From NCBI GenBank assembly GCA_003551805.1, contig PUNR01000095.1:1-5650 (forward strand): DNA of 5,650 nt, written 5' to 3'. Positions 5,574-5,650 of this stretch are shown here, in pieces. Under the pieces are notes generated by a model. It saw nothing but the letters and a program-made list of their open reading frames with translations, did not search any database and was not told the origin of the DNA. Position numbers and translations under genes: made by a program. The DNA is from Loktanella sp. GTDB lineage: Bacteria; Pseudomonadota; Alphaproteobacteria; Rhodobacterales; Rhodobacteraceae. Every line of letters starts with the position of its first letter. Position 1 is the first letter of the stretch.

Positions 5574-5650
5574 TACATCGAAAACGATGTGCCGCAGCCG
5601 CAGGACGACGCAGCATTGGGATTGTTGATCACGAAACGCGCGCCGATCAG
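5573..5650 (-). CDS. erpA: A-type iron-sulfur carrier, ErpA/IscA family (partial, C-terminal 25 residues)
   Basis: The minus strand from the window edge reads LIGARFVINNPNAASSCGCG then TSFSM and TAA. The NPNA-x2-S-CGCG-x-SF ending is diagnostic of HesB/IscA A-type carriers, and the CGC cysteines bind the Fe-S cluster delivered to client proteins. About three quarters of the roughly 107-residue protein, including the first conserved cysteine, lies outside the window. ErpA is preferred over IscA because this gene is free-standing next to xth and not in an isc/suf cluster, as far as can be seen, but the symbol is less certain than the family. The gene overlaps xth by one base. Confidence 0.85.
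   Translation of the reverse strand: MIGARFVINNPNAASSCGCGTSFSM

Overview
The window looks like ordinary chromosome of an alphaproteobacterium, most likely a Rhodobacterales/Roseobacter-group organism. The support is a DksA of the alphaproteobacterial type with a degenerate zinc finger, a CoxE-like VWA protein beside a MoxR ATPase with a DUF2927-type lipoprotein between them, moderately GC-rich coding sequence, and an A-type Fe-S carrier gene joined to exonuclease III. This assignment rests on remembered family features, not on a search. No mobile element, tRNA, rRNA or CRISPR array was seen.

Layout. Positions 1-3003 hold a minus-strand cluster read from right to left: a MoxR-family AAA+ ATPase (3003-2164), a 452-residue lipoprotein with a DUF2927-like domain (2083-725), a 56-residue two-helix membrane protein (712-542), and a CoxE-like VWA protein that runs off the left edge (542-1). 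The gaps are short, and the last two genes share one base in a TGATG junction, so this is probably one operon. The AAA+/VWA pair is a recognised chaperone or metallocofactor-maturation arrangement. The two envelope proteins between them suggest that the module acts at or across the inner membrane.

Positions 3004-3181 are a 178-bp divergent control region. It carries a plausible promoter for the minus-strand operon, a 6-bp inverted repeat and a perfect 16-bp palindrome just upstream of dksA. The plus strand then holds dksA (3182-3604) and, one base after its stop, a class A FAD-dependent monooxygenase (3606-4763). Thirty bases separate this from the convergent minus-strand pair at the right end: the last codons of an ErpA/IscA-type iron-sulfur carrier (5650-5573, cut by the window edge) and exonuclease III (5573-4794), which share one base in TAATG.

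The least explained part is the MoxR / lipoprotein / mini-membrane-protein / CoxE cassette. The lipoprotein contains what looks like a zinc-peptidase motif in which all the metal ligands have been replaced.
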